Part shown: positions 46,620 through 64,000 of the stretch, piece by piece | Numbering within the stretch: the stretch's first letter is position 1 | Layout of the letters: the number at the start of each line of letters is the position of its first letter | DNA from: Silurus meridionalis | Taxonomy: Eukaryota; Chordata; Actinopteri; Siluriformes; Siluridae | DNA: 64,000 nucleotides | Assembly (NCBI RefSeq): GCF_014805685.1 | Contig: NC_060900.1 | Location: forward strand, 8,775,950 to 8,839,949 | Reading direction: 5' to 3' | The notes under the pieces: model-generated | The model's input: only the letters and a program-made list of their open reading frames with translations | Told to the model about the DNA's origin: nothing | The model's database searches: none | Translations under genes and position numbers: made by a program

Positions 46620-47300
46620 GTATAATAACTTGGTTGCATACGTGTGTACACTTGAGGATGTGGTTATATTCAGTTTGGACCAATTAACTTTGGTCTCATG
46701 TTCAAAAAGTAATTATCATACATTAATCTACAAAATGATCTGATTTATCTAATAAAAAAAAATATAAATAAAAAAAAAACAACTGATTCTGCATGAGTTT
46801 CTTCACATCTTGGTCTGCAAAATGCTTAGAAAGCATGCATGATATCTCACTTGTTGAAGCGTATCAATTAGGACCATATAGTCCTTCTTTAACATGCGGA
46901 GAAAGTGCAGCACCATAGTGACATCTGTAAGAACAGGAAATTTCTCCAAGACCTTTAAATTGACAAGACAAAAACTGGGAGACTCCCAAAACTTATGGCA
47001 ACATTAAATGATCTGCATGAATACCTTCCAAATACTAATTAAGCTCTGCACGTGACAACCATTACAACGATTTTTTATATTCTAATCCCCCTGAAATATA
47101 GCAAAATGTGTTTATGGTTTGATGAACTGATTCCAAGTTATGTATGGTGCAAAATAAATAAATGAATAAATACATTTACCAGTAGATCGCAATACCCAAG
47201 GTAAAACATGGTGGTGGCAGCTTCATGCTGCTTCATCTTAGTCAGAACTGGGTCAGGAAATCATGAAAAGCTACAAATAAAAGTCAAATTAAGCGTGAAA
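46620..47300 (+). mobile_element. Degraded Tc1-type element
   Basis: ACTTGGTTGCATACGTGTGT resembles a Tc1 terminus. GAACAGGAAATTTCTCCAAG, GACAACCATTACAACGATTT and AAGGTAAAACATGGTGGTGG (KVKHGGG motif of the catalytic domain) follow in order. No intact frame. Confidence 0.55.
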
Positions 47301-47427
47301 CCATCAGATATCTTTGATTAATGTGACCCTAATTTTTTTTATTTTTTATGAGAAATCTGAGGGGTGACCATGAAACCCACTGTGCACAAGAGATTCCCTT
47401 ATAATGTAATGAATCTAGAAGTGGTGT

Positions 47428-47428
47428 G

Positions 47429-47504
<76 letters not shown>
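47428..47504. repeat. (AAT)n microsatellite
   Basis: About 25 AAT units. Confidence 0.97.
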
Positions 47505-47506
<2 letters not shown>

Positions 47507-47519
47507 TGCTTCAATGTGC

Positions 47520-48175
47520 ACACTTCTGCAACCAGGTTATTGTGACATATTGTTTTCCTAAAAAAAGCATCCAAATGTTTTATAGAATATAATGTATGTT
47601 CACATTAAGGGTGGATAAATTCACAAACCTGCCATGTTAATAAGATTGCAGTGACCTTTTTATATGCATTGTAGACTATGACTATTTCATGGTAATTATT
47701 CACATATAGGACATGCATTGTTATTGTTCACATTTTTCATTTGTTTAACAACTTTATATCTTTTTACCATCAGTAGGTAATGTGATCTCTTTCATATGAT
47801 TTATTTTTTCACATATTTATTATTTACTATATATGTATTTACATTGTTTCTAAATATAGTTTACTAATGATTGATTGATTTAAACATAGATTTTTTTTTA
47901 ATTAAATGTTGGTTAAATTCTCACATTTCCTTTTTTTTTTTACAAGCTTTCAAATCTAATGTCTGATTTTCTTCCAATTCTTTTATTGCCATATTCTCCA
48001 CATATGGGACATCTGGTGATATTTTACCATATTTTAATAATGTCATGTGTACTTGAATTCACACCTGTGATTTTAGGGCATAAATATGGCAGAATAGATG
48101 TCCACTTATTTCTGTCACATCACATACATATCACGTGTGAAAGGCTTATGATCACATTCGGAATCTATGAGATGT
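47520..48175. other. No gene recognised
   Basis: AT-rich sequence without supported features. Confidence 0.35.
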
Positions 48176-48179
48176 TGTG

Positions 48180-48640
48180 ATGGAGACAGGCAGCCTGGTT
48201 AAAACAGAGCACATGCTTCAGCAGAGGCATTGTTCTTCAAAGCGTTTTGGCCAAAACAACAACAATAAAAAGCCTTGCCAGCTAGGTTTCAGCATTAGGC
48301 CTGTAAGCCATTTGATTGTTGCTTTCAGGGTCGGACTTTTGAACTTGTCTGGAGGGCTGTAAAGTGATAACTTTGTGAAACTGTAATGCTAATGTTTTGC
48401 CACATTTTTGCAGCTGTTTCCATCTTAAATGGGACCACCTGAGGTTTGGGGTCCGTTTGCTTTTGTGCATTCGTCGCTAAGCTACGTGCCTCACACTGAG
48501 CTCTGCAGTCTCCCTCGCCCCAGGGCCCGGCTCTATGCACTAATGCTAGGATCAGCGCTGCACTTAGCTTGCATGGGCCCACCTATCGAAAAATCTCGAG
48601 TTTTCTTGTGAGCACACGCATGTGTGTGTTTGTGAGCCCT
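48180..48640. other. Unique GC-balanced block, candidate noncoding element
   Basis: Non-repetitive block with GCCATTTGATTGTTGCTTTC, TTTGCAGCTGTTTCCATCTT and GCCTCACACTGAGCTCTGCA. Overlapping short frames on both strands have no recognised domain. Confidence 0.22.
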
Positions 48641-48644
48641 GGAT

Positions 48645-49515
48645 TCAATTACTGGCCTGCATTAGGCAGCTGCTTTGGTTTAGAAAAACACAACTCCTCA
48701 TGTAATTATCATGAAGAAGCTGCGCAGGAATGTTGATCAGATGTGAGGAGGGCACTGTGCAGAAGAAATGAAAAGCACACAAAAGCTGAAAGCATCACAC
48801 ATTCTGCTCTGATCCTCTTTGCCTGTTCTGGGGCCTTGGTGTAAAGGACTCTAGTGGAGACTCTGATCGCATTAAATGAACAGGAAAAATCAAACTTCAA
48901 GTGAAAATTTAACACATTTTGCACTGCTAAGCCATGCATGACATAAAATCACGCAAATATACTTTATAACAAAAAATGTGTTAAATGTCTTTAGTATTAA
49001 ATCATTTGCACTCAAAACTAAATATTTGGTGTTTTGCCTAATCTTCCATCTCTAGTCATTTAACACTAACACTACTGTTCAGAAGGACCTATGATGTAAA
49101 TATCTAGTGAAGTTAACAAATATTTGCAGCGGCAAAGCATCCAGAAATATTTATAACCAGTGACAAACATAAATGACACTGACCTTATGAGACTAAACGT
49201 GGGCATGTGCAGTGACGTGACAAAGTATAACTTTATCCAAATATGGATCAACATGGTGCAGCTATTACTAATGGGAATGAAGACAGGAGAGTGCACGTAA
49301 TCCTTGATAAAGTACACATTATAGACCGGCACTTGGCAAAGAGCACATGCTGTTACTGCTTTACCCAGTACTATATAATGAATATACATTCTAGTGAATT
49401 ACTGTATAAACACTCTCTCCAGAATGTTTCATTTATCTGCCTGATTTTATGTCATCAAAAATGAAATGCGAGTCGCATCGCAATGAGCATTAACAATTAA
49501 GCAACGCTTGAATGT
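48645..49515. other. No gene recognised
   Basis: Unique sequence. A minus-strand frame at 49389-49072 has no recognisable product. Confidence 0.3.
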
Positions 49516-49519
49516 CAAA

Positions 49520-49725
49520 GCCGTCAATGGCAATCCTCTGTCACCAGATCGGAATTTAATAGTGCACAACTAGTATGTGGAAGAATGTGGATATGCAAAA
49601 GAGTCTCGAAGGAATTTGTCCAGCACCCTATGGAATCTATGCAATGATGAATTAAGGCTGTTCTGGAGTCAAACGAATGGGTGTTCCTAATAAAGTGGCC
49701 ACTGTACTGTACATAGTTTGGGGGT
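49520..49725 (+). mobile_element. 3' end of a Tc1-type element
   Basis: CAGCACCCTATGGAATCTAT, AATTAAGGCTGTTCTGGAG and GTGTTCCTAATAAAGTGGCC are the transposase C-terminus and terminal sequence of a common fish Tc1 family, probably the same family as the fragments at 370-600 and 26035-26425. Confidence 0.6.
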
Positions 49726-49749
49726 GTATAGTAAATTAACAAATCTCAT

Positions 49750-50330
49750 CATAGTCCATTTCAAGTGTCTTTTTTTCTACACCACAAAACCACAATGGTG
49801 AAACAATTTATCCTCTTGCTTGGAGTATACCTCTGCCATAAAGTCATCTCGTACGACCTTTTAAGTCGACCCGCTTCCATTTAAAACAGTTTGAGAGCCT
49901 CATGAAGTGCTAAATGATCTCTCTTGTGCATGTTTTGCTTTGTGGCCAAAAGATAGATATCAGTTATTTCTTCTCGCCGTTTTTCTGTTTAGCCAGCACT
50001 TCTTGGTAAGACGTGCTTCCTCTTTGTCTGTTTTCCCAAGCAGATAGCCATCTTACGTAAACATCCACCCATGATCTGTGCGCTGCGCTCCACTGTGAAT
50101 GCAGGCAGATCAAAGGAGGATTCAACCAATTCTACTGATTCACTTCAGAAGATATTATCACTTCATGTAATCCAAAGTACTTTGATTCAAATTTAGGGGA
50201 TTTATATGTACCTGCTGGCAGATTGTATCTGGACAGACTACAATTGTAGTAAGACGTCTTTGGAGGTGCAGCTCTGCAAAAGAGAGCTCTCATAGGAAAT
50301 GAGAGTGTAAAAAATTCCTATGTTTTATGA
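49750..50330. other. No gene recognised
   Basis: Unique sequence with no supported coding frame or repeat. Confidence 0.35.
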
Positions 50331-50336
50331 AACACA

Positions 50337-50560
50337 ATATATGGCCAAAATATATGGACATTTGACCTTTACATCCCTAAGTTAGTCTTTTAAAAACTTC
50401 AAAGTTGAAAGCATTAGATTTCCCTTCACTGGATCTAAGAGGCCTAAATATATCAGCATGATGAAGCTCCTGTGCACAATGCAAGGCCTAAAGATGAACT
50501 TAAATGGCCTGTTGAGTAAATCCCACTGAACAAATCCTAGAGGAATTGGAACATCCCAGG
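50337..50560 (+). mobile_element. Degraded Tc1-type fragment with terminus
   Basis: Begins TATATGGCCAAAATATATGG, a Tc1-type terminal repeat. Then CATGATGAAGCTCCTGTGCA and CAATGCAAGGCC correspond to the catalytic-domain blocks seen at 8095-8130. Confidence 0.55.
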
Positions 50561-50924
50561 TCTTATTATCAAACATTAATGCCTGACATTATTATGCTCT
50601 TGAAGCTGAATGAAAAAACACTTAAGCCAAGCTCCTGTTTTTTTTTTTTTTTTGGTAAAGGGTTGTTCAATAAGTATCTTGTGGTGGTGCTCAGGAGTCT
50701 ATATATTATTTTAGCCAAAAAGTGCATATCTGTTTTGTCAAAACTGATGATGCAAATCTGGGGATCTGCTTCATGCAGAATCAACAAAAACTAAAACAAA
50801 AAAAACAACAGTTGTAGCTTCATATGACTTCTACCCCTAAAATGCCTGCTGTTTTACCACTCTGAATTAAACAGCACTTAAGGGTTCTTTCATTTGGTTG
50901 CAGATAAACTGAGTGTTAGACATC

Positions 50925-51235
50925 AAACGAGGGCTCGAGAGGCATCAGATGCCATGCCTGCAGATATTTTCAGATGAGATAAAGCATGGCAGCCCCAGAG
51001 CTCAAGGTCCCCTTGATGTCGGGAAAGTGCTCTTAATCTGAGCACTCCGATCCTCGGCTTGGACCGCTACACTCTTTATCGCATGAGGAATGAAAGTGGC
51101 GGTGGCTTTGAGAAGGCTGCATGACAAGCTCGGCTACCATGCCAAAGTGGATGAACTGAGGAAGATTAGTGGGAGAAAAGCAAGGGCACCTTCTTTCTAA
51201 AATGGGGACTGAAGGTTGCATTTGGGAAAAAGTTT
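50925..51235. other. Unique GC-balanced block, candidate noncoding element
   Basis: Non-repetitive, containing GAGGCATCAGATGCCATGCC, CTTGATGTCGGGAAAGTGCT and TTTATCGCATGAGGAATG. No recognised coding frame. It lies about 2 kb beyond the wnt5a stop and could be distal 3' UTR or a regulatory element. Confidence 0.22.
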
Positions 51236-51239
51236 TGAA

Positions 51240-52350
51240 TCATAGTATTGTATAGTTCTTTAGGGAAAAGCTTGTGAGATTTTTAAAACCAGGCTTCCTT
51301 TTCAGAGAAGCGGAAAACCATCGCAGACTAAACAGAGGGTCAGGCATTATAACGGTGGCGTGACTTTTAATCAAGCATAGAAAAATGGTATCGTTTTTCA
51401 TGGTTCCTAAAAAAAACTTCTCAATCCTACACTTCAGAGTGGTTTCTACATTTTCTTTTTATTTGTTCAAAAGCTTCATTTGGTTTCTCAACTCAAAGAA
51501 TCGTTATTTCAGAACGTGTCATATGCAGAAGCATCAACACTCAGGATGATCATATGACATATAAAAATACAGAATATCTTACCTTAATAATGTTTGTACA
51601 AATATAGAAGAACTATCACTTTATCTCACATACACACACGTTTAACGTGGTGTATTTAGTTGCATGAGTAAAATAATAGATGACTGTTTTAAAAAAAAAA
51701 AAAAAAAAAGCTGATTCAATGATTCAAGGGTTTGGTTTCAGATGCTGGACTTTGTTAATATTTAAAATTTATTAAAGAACATTAACAGTTTGATTAAAAA
51801 AAAAAATACATGTATAAAAAAAAGTCATTCACAAAAAAATACCTTTTTAAAAGCCTCAATGTTTGTCAGCTAATAAATATACTGGTTGGATTTTATAATG
51901 AATTATAGTAGTAATGATAAAATGAAAGAATGAATAACTAGTGGTAACTGTATAGTAGTTAAATGAAAGTTTATGACAAGAAATCCCAAAAGGATGAATA
52001 TTTTCGACTTTGATCGAACGAACAAAAAAAGGCAAGTTTGTCGGATGGATGTAGGTGCCAACGATGATGTGCCTTTCAAGAATAAACATGTGTAAAGAAC
52101 CGAAATGTATTTAACATTTTAAAATTAAGTGTATTTAGCCATTTCCCAGTGTCAATCCCTTATCATAAATCAGCACCACCATTGTGCATTGTTCACACTC
52201 TAAAGATAGCCTGTACATTTTCGTACTCAACCATGTAGCCACCCAGCTTCCAAAAGTGCTTTTCATCCCAAAACTATGGCCTGATTTTGTGTAACGTAGC
52301 TCAAGCAGCAGCACCTTCACCAGACGTGCCACTAGAAAACAGGTGCGTAA
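51240..52350. other. AT-rich region beyond wnt5a, no gene recognised
   Basis: Poly-A tracts near 51691-51709 and 51796. Could include distal 3' UTR of wnt5a if a downstream polyadenylation signal is used. Confidence 0.3.
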
Positions 52351-52354
52351 AACT

Positions 52355-53200
52355 TAAAAGCCGTGAGTGACATTTTATTCAGGCTGCTTGGGTCAGAGAG
52401 CTTTGGTTGCATGGTCACTCAGTGCAGAAACGTGTGTGTAAAAAAAAAAAGAACACGTGTAATAGTCCCACGCTACATTTATAGTAACGAACTGGAGCTG
52501 AAACACGAAGCATTCTTTACACCAGGATTAACACAAAGACTTCCTGATCTAGAACAGAGTGTAGCTTGTGACGCTTAAGTGTGCTTGGGTTTAAAGACAC
52601 ATCAATCAGCTTATCCTTGCAGCACACAATAACCATGATATAGCCACTCTTAGTGATATACAAACCCAGGCAGACAGTGGTTGAGACTGAAACGAAACAC
52701 TATGGCACCGCATTACTCAAGTCACTCGGTGTGGTTGAGTAAAATGCCAGTGCGGCACTTGAACCTCTTAAAGGACCAAAATGAACCGATTTACCCTTTT
52801 GTGGATAAACGGGAAGGTTTTGCTTTTGTCCGGGTCGTCGGATTGCACTCACATGCGAAAAATTCCATTTTTGAAAAAAACATTGGGGGAACAAAAGAGA
52901 AAGGAAAAAAGAAAAAAAAAAAAAGATCACAGAAAATAAATACTCTTTCTTTAAACTTCTTGTACCTATTGCTTTAAGAATGTAAAATATAAAACACACA
53001 CAAAGAGGTCAGTCTTTTCTGAAACAGTATAATTGTTTTGATTCTATAAATATAATTTATATAGTTCTTTTTCTTTCCATTGCCCAACTTTCCCAAAGGT
53101 TCTTCCATCTTCTTGTGGAAAAAGGGATCCTACTTGCAGACAACTCGTGCTCTCTTTCAGCAAAAAAATTAAAATAAAATAAGATGCAATTAAGAGCAGG
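52355..53200 (-). other. wnt5a: Probable proximal 3' UTR of wnt5a
   Basis: Lies directly after the stop codon on the minus strand. It is mostly unique sequence with A/T tracts and no supported coding frame. A candidate polyadenylation hexamer AATAAA (minus strand, 52379-52374) would end a short transcript near 52355. Further hexamers occur lower down, for example near 51764, so the true UTR may be longer. The extent is inferred, not seen. Confidence 0.35.
52374..52379 (-). promoter_or_regulatory. Candidate polyadenylation signal
   Basis: TTTATT on the plus strand is AATAAA on the gene's strand, about 820 nt after the wnt5a stop codon. Hexamers of this kind are common by chance in AT-rich DNA, so use is uncertain. 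Confidence 0.3.
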
Positions 53201-60676
<7,476 letters not shown>

Positions 60677-60691
60677 CCTAAAATAGCAGCT

Positions 60692-63600
60692 CTGGAAAAA
60701 ATAGTAAATAAATGAAAAGTTGGTTAGCTGGTGGATAACAAAACAGCACTTTGTCAGAGAAAAATGTGTTACACAAAGGAGCTCTCTACGCTTTAGCTGG
60801 TAGCCATGAACATGTTAGTATCTAACCATTTAAAAGCATCTTCTAACGTACGTATGTGTATACGTGCGCTTTCAGCAGTGCATAAGATTCAGCAGCTGAA
60901 GGATTTCACAATACCTGACTCTCGCAAATCATGTAGAACTAACAGATAGACAGAGCTGGAAAAACTTTGTCAACTCCTCTCTATAGCGTTCAAGCTGCTA
61001 TCCCAGATGAACCAGAGAGTAAATTTAAACAGTCCTCTCTCCGTTTTCACCGTTAGTGTTTCTAAATTAACAACAAACCCACTGGCCAACCCACCCAGAG
61101 AACAAAGAATGTGGACGGTATCTGATATTTTGTACAAATATAAGCCTTGTGTGATTTACTGTTTTTTTTTTGTGACCTAGATGTTTTATTTCTATACTGA
61201 ACCCGATGCTGATCGAGAGCACACATTTTTTTCCGGTTTAATATAATAACCCGGATCCGAAAACATCACTTAGATGATCGTAATATGAAGTTTGTTGTCA
61301 GCCTACTGTAAAGTATAAAGTATATAAGATTGAATTGATGGACGTATTTTAACTTATAGCACTCTGCATCAACCAGGGTCAGACAGGGCAGGCCTGTGCC
61401 GCTGCCTGCTCTGAGGGGAGCGGCTTAAAATAAGTAACTAATTATTTCCTTTCAAAGTCATTGAAAAGAGGTTGAGCTCTGCAGCTTATGTGGAAGAAGG
61501 ACTCAAGGTGTCTCTCTCTCTCTGTAAAAGGTTTTGTTTTAAAACAGCACATCAGTTACTGGGCTGCATGCATGTATGATTATGCTTGATCTGGTATGGG
61601 GTTAATAAACGACTTTAGTGGATGATGTTACAATGTTACATAAACCCTGCGAAATTAGTCAGACTGAACAATACATATTTACCATTTAGATAATCGTGTA
61701 TGGCAGTACTTGATTATTGAAGCATTCTATATTTCTGCACTGCAAAGCCTATTATAGTGGTCATTAACAAACACCACATTGTGCAGCTTGGAATGGAACT
61801 GGAACATGGCCTTTTATCGTACATTGGCACGTTTAAAATGCACGTGTAAGCAGTGGCACGTATTAAAAAAAAAAAAAAAAGAAGAAAAAAACAAACAAAT
61901 CTCGTGCGATATTTGATTCAGGCCTACGTTTCGTTTCAGGCGACCAGATTCGACATAGTGAAATGTTTAATTGCGACCTTGAATTCAATATTCCAATTAA
62001 TTTAAATATATATTACATTTTTTAGATATATATAAAAATATATAGATATACATTTACCCGATTGTTGGTATTAAAGCATGATATAATTTTTTTTTTTTGG
62101 CAAGTCAGATTCAGGGATATGGTTTAACTGCCTAGCGTCGCATGGAATTACTACAATTAAAAGGAATAAAGCCTTTAACCACGCAGTTAAACGAAGAAAA
62201 AAAATCCCTGGAAAATTTTGAAACGAGTGCCGGGGATTGTTTTTCTTTTTATACAGATATATATATTTTTTTCTTTACCCAATCTTGATAGACTGCATTC
62301 CTTTGCGCTGAAGCATTTCGGTGTATTTCAGCTTAACGCGCGCCTGCAATTCACAGAAATTGTTTAAAATGTAGGGAACAAATTAAAGTAAAAAATGTTT
62401 GCGCAATTTCTGCAACCCCCCAAGAAAAAAACAAAAAAAAAAACCCCAAAACAATGTTGAATGTTTTCCAGAAGCCGGTTACAGTCCAGTTCTGATTTTG
62501 AAATCATTTATATTGAGACTCATTTGTCATGGTTTACATTTTGCAGAGTTTAGTACGAAAGGAGGCCCCGTTAATAGTCATTAAACTGTGCGCCAAGTTC
62601 ACAGTCTCTGCGTCGAACATGTGGTTTTATTTTAGCAGTTTTAACCCCGTTGATGGGATAGTTAGGAGTGTGTTTTCATTGAAAAGCGAGAGAGGGAGAA
62701 ATGGCCACCGAGTGTAGGTATATAGTAAAAAAAAAAATAAAAAAAAGCAGAAAAACGCTTTTCGCTTAAACTTGGCTTTGGGTCAAAATCTGCTTATTTG
62801 TATAAAAGAAAAGCCCAACGTTAACAATACATCACCATGATCAAATCTAACATGTATTTAAGTAAGAGTACAAATATTTTAATTAGATTTCAATGGGAAA
62901 CAGCTAAAGGTTTAATAGCAGCACAAACACGCAATAGTAGCACTGAAATTGTCATTGTGCGCCCTGACTTCTGACACCTGCACACTTCTCAGTACAAAAA
63001 AGTATTAATAAAAAATTGCTTCAATCGTTGAATATTGTTGCATAAAAAAAAACTCTTTCATAAATAAATAATTCAGCGATCTGAATTGATTGCAATGTAT
63101 CCGTTATCCTGAAAACATCCTGTTCCATGGGTGCATGTACAAATTCCTGATATTAGCCATTTAAATTTTCCTCTTAAATTAGCCAACACTTTGATCCACA
63201 TTTTTTTCCTAACAAAAAAATAAAAATTGTTTTAAGACCAAATGCTATAAATACGCAATTTACACAAACTCGTTTCAGTTTCTCTATCATTAATGAGTAG
63301 CTAGATTCAATATTAGAATAAACACGCAGAAATAAAGAAAAAAAAACAAAACGTTAAAATGAAGAGAAAGCTAATTATCTTTCACCTTCTCCAAATGTTA
63401 AAAAGGAAACAGGTCAAAAAAAAAAAAAGATTGAACATTTTATTTCCTCGAAGGAGAAAAAACGTCATAAAAATGCCCATTGAATTCTTTGCGTTGCGGT
63501 GCCCTAATGCGCATCAGTCCTGCGCAACAAAGGGCGCATAATAGAAATAGTTTCCGCTCTTAATGCGCAATTGTTTCAATTAAACATTGCTGACCCACAA

Positions 63601-63882
63601 AGTGGGTGACAAAAGCTCATATAAAGCGGTAGTCACTAGAGGGCGCCAGCTCCAACAAAATAGCCCTGCGAACGCCTCTTTCACTTTAGTCTTATAAAAA
63701 GGTAACAAAGAATGTTGGATTTAATTGAAAAAGTTTAACTGGACACAATTTTGCACGCTAAAAAAACGTATTACCTATATGTTCACAAATTATTCTTTTT
63801 AATAATATACATTTTTGTTTATTATATAGGGAGCATGAAATAAGCGCATTGACAACAAAAAAAGTAAAAAAATTGTACTTAC
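60692..63882 (-). other. Presumed intron 1 of wnt5a, no coding sequence seen
   Basis: Unique sequence with A-runs (for example 61866-61880 and 62725-62745) and no recognisable transposon. Higher-complexity stretches occur near 61390-61510, 62280-62350 and 63480-63660. The last is CpG-containing and carries a CTCF-like site. These could be promoter-proximal or intronic regulatory DNA. Confidence 0.4.
63632..63650 (+). promoter_or_regulatory. CTCF-like motif upstream of wnt5a coding exons
   Basis: The plus strand reads TCACTAGAGGGCGCC, a close match to the vertebrate CTCF core CCACNAGRGGGCRC. It lies in a CpG-containing stretch about 250 bp inside the presumed first intron. Function is inferred from the motif alone. 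Confidence 0.4.
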
Positions 63883-64000
63883 AATAAAGTGGTTCGTGCT
63901 GGAGGATCCTCTCGCAATGGATGGATTTGGAATGAAAATTCCAAAGCAAATCCCGTTTATATTTTTTTATCCGACTTCCGAAGTTGTCTAGAAGTCCGAA
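63883..64000 (-). other. wnt5a: Candidate noncoding first exon of wnt5a (open at window edge)
   Basis: On the minus strand the sequence ends ACCACTTTATT|GTAAGT, a full-consensus donor at 63882-63877. No ATG occurs in the part of the exon inside the window, so it would be 5' UTR. It would splice over a 3.2-kb intron to the acceptor near 60692. The call rests on the donor and its position upstream of the coding exons. There is no transcript evidence and the 5' end lies outside the window. Confidence 0.4.

Overview
The window is a piece of a ray-finned fish genome. It is AT-rich, crowded with dinucleotide to pentanucleotide microsatellites and with decayed Tc1/mariner transposons, and it holds one clear protein-coding gene: a four-coding-exon wnt5a on the minus strand. 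The mix of Tc1 families, L2-type LINEs, a DIRS fragment and short interspersed repeats is typical of teleosts. A catfish-like genome is a reasonable guess, but the sequence does not prove it. No rRNA, tRNA, CRISPR array, operon or prokaryotic feature was seen.

Layout. About 1-9.6 kb: microsatellites with small fragments of Tc1, LINE and hAT-like elements, and a complete pogo/Tigger-like deletion derivative (6053-6489). About 9.7-19 kb: a transposon pile-up consisting of a MITE fused to a Tc1 terminus, an L2-type LINE nested in or against another (10.5-15.1 kb), a nearly intact Tc1 element (16344-17955) inserted into the transposase of an older Tc1 family, and a DIRS reverse transcriptase/RNase H fragment. 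19.3-21.3 kb: a diverged local duplication with a degenerate minisatellite between the copies. 23-28.5 kb: four degenerate Tc1-type copies. 30-36.7 kb: an inverted pair of a repeat family, then a LINE inserted in a minisatellite and itself split by a 1085-bp hAT-type MITE with a perfect 8-bp target duplication. 38-51.5 kb: mostly unique AT-rich DNA with microsatellites and several higher-complexity blocks that look like candidate conserved noncoding elements lying 3' of wnt5a.

51.5-64 kb is wnt5a. Coding exons are 60676-60552, 58979-58732, 56218-55926 and 53659-53201, joined by GT-AG introns with consistent phases into a 374-residue secreted Wnt ligand. A probable noncoding first exon with a GTAAGT donor lies at the right edge. 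Two good CTCF-like motifs lie in the introns. The large repeat-rich tract to the left contains no other recognisable gene and reads as the intergenic (possibly regulatory) region downstream of wnt5a.

I found no novel multi-gene system. The most informative observations are nested insertions with empty-site evidence inside the window, the internal duplication, and the candidate regulatory blocks around wnt5a. Family assignments of degraded repeats come from recognised motifs and remembered consensus features, not from a database search. Boundaries of degraded repeats are approximate.
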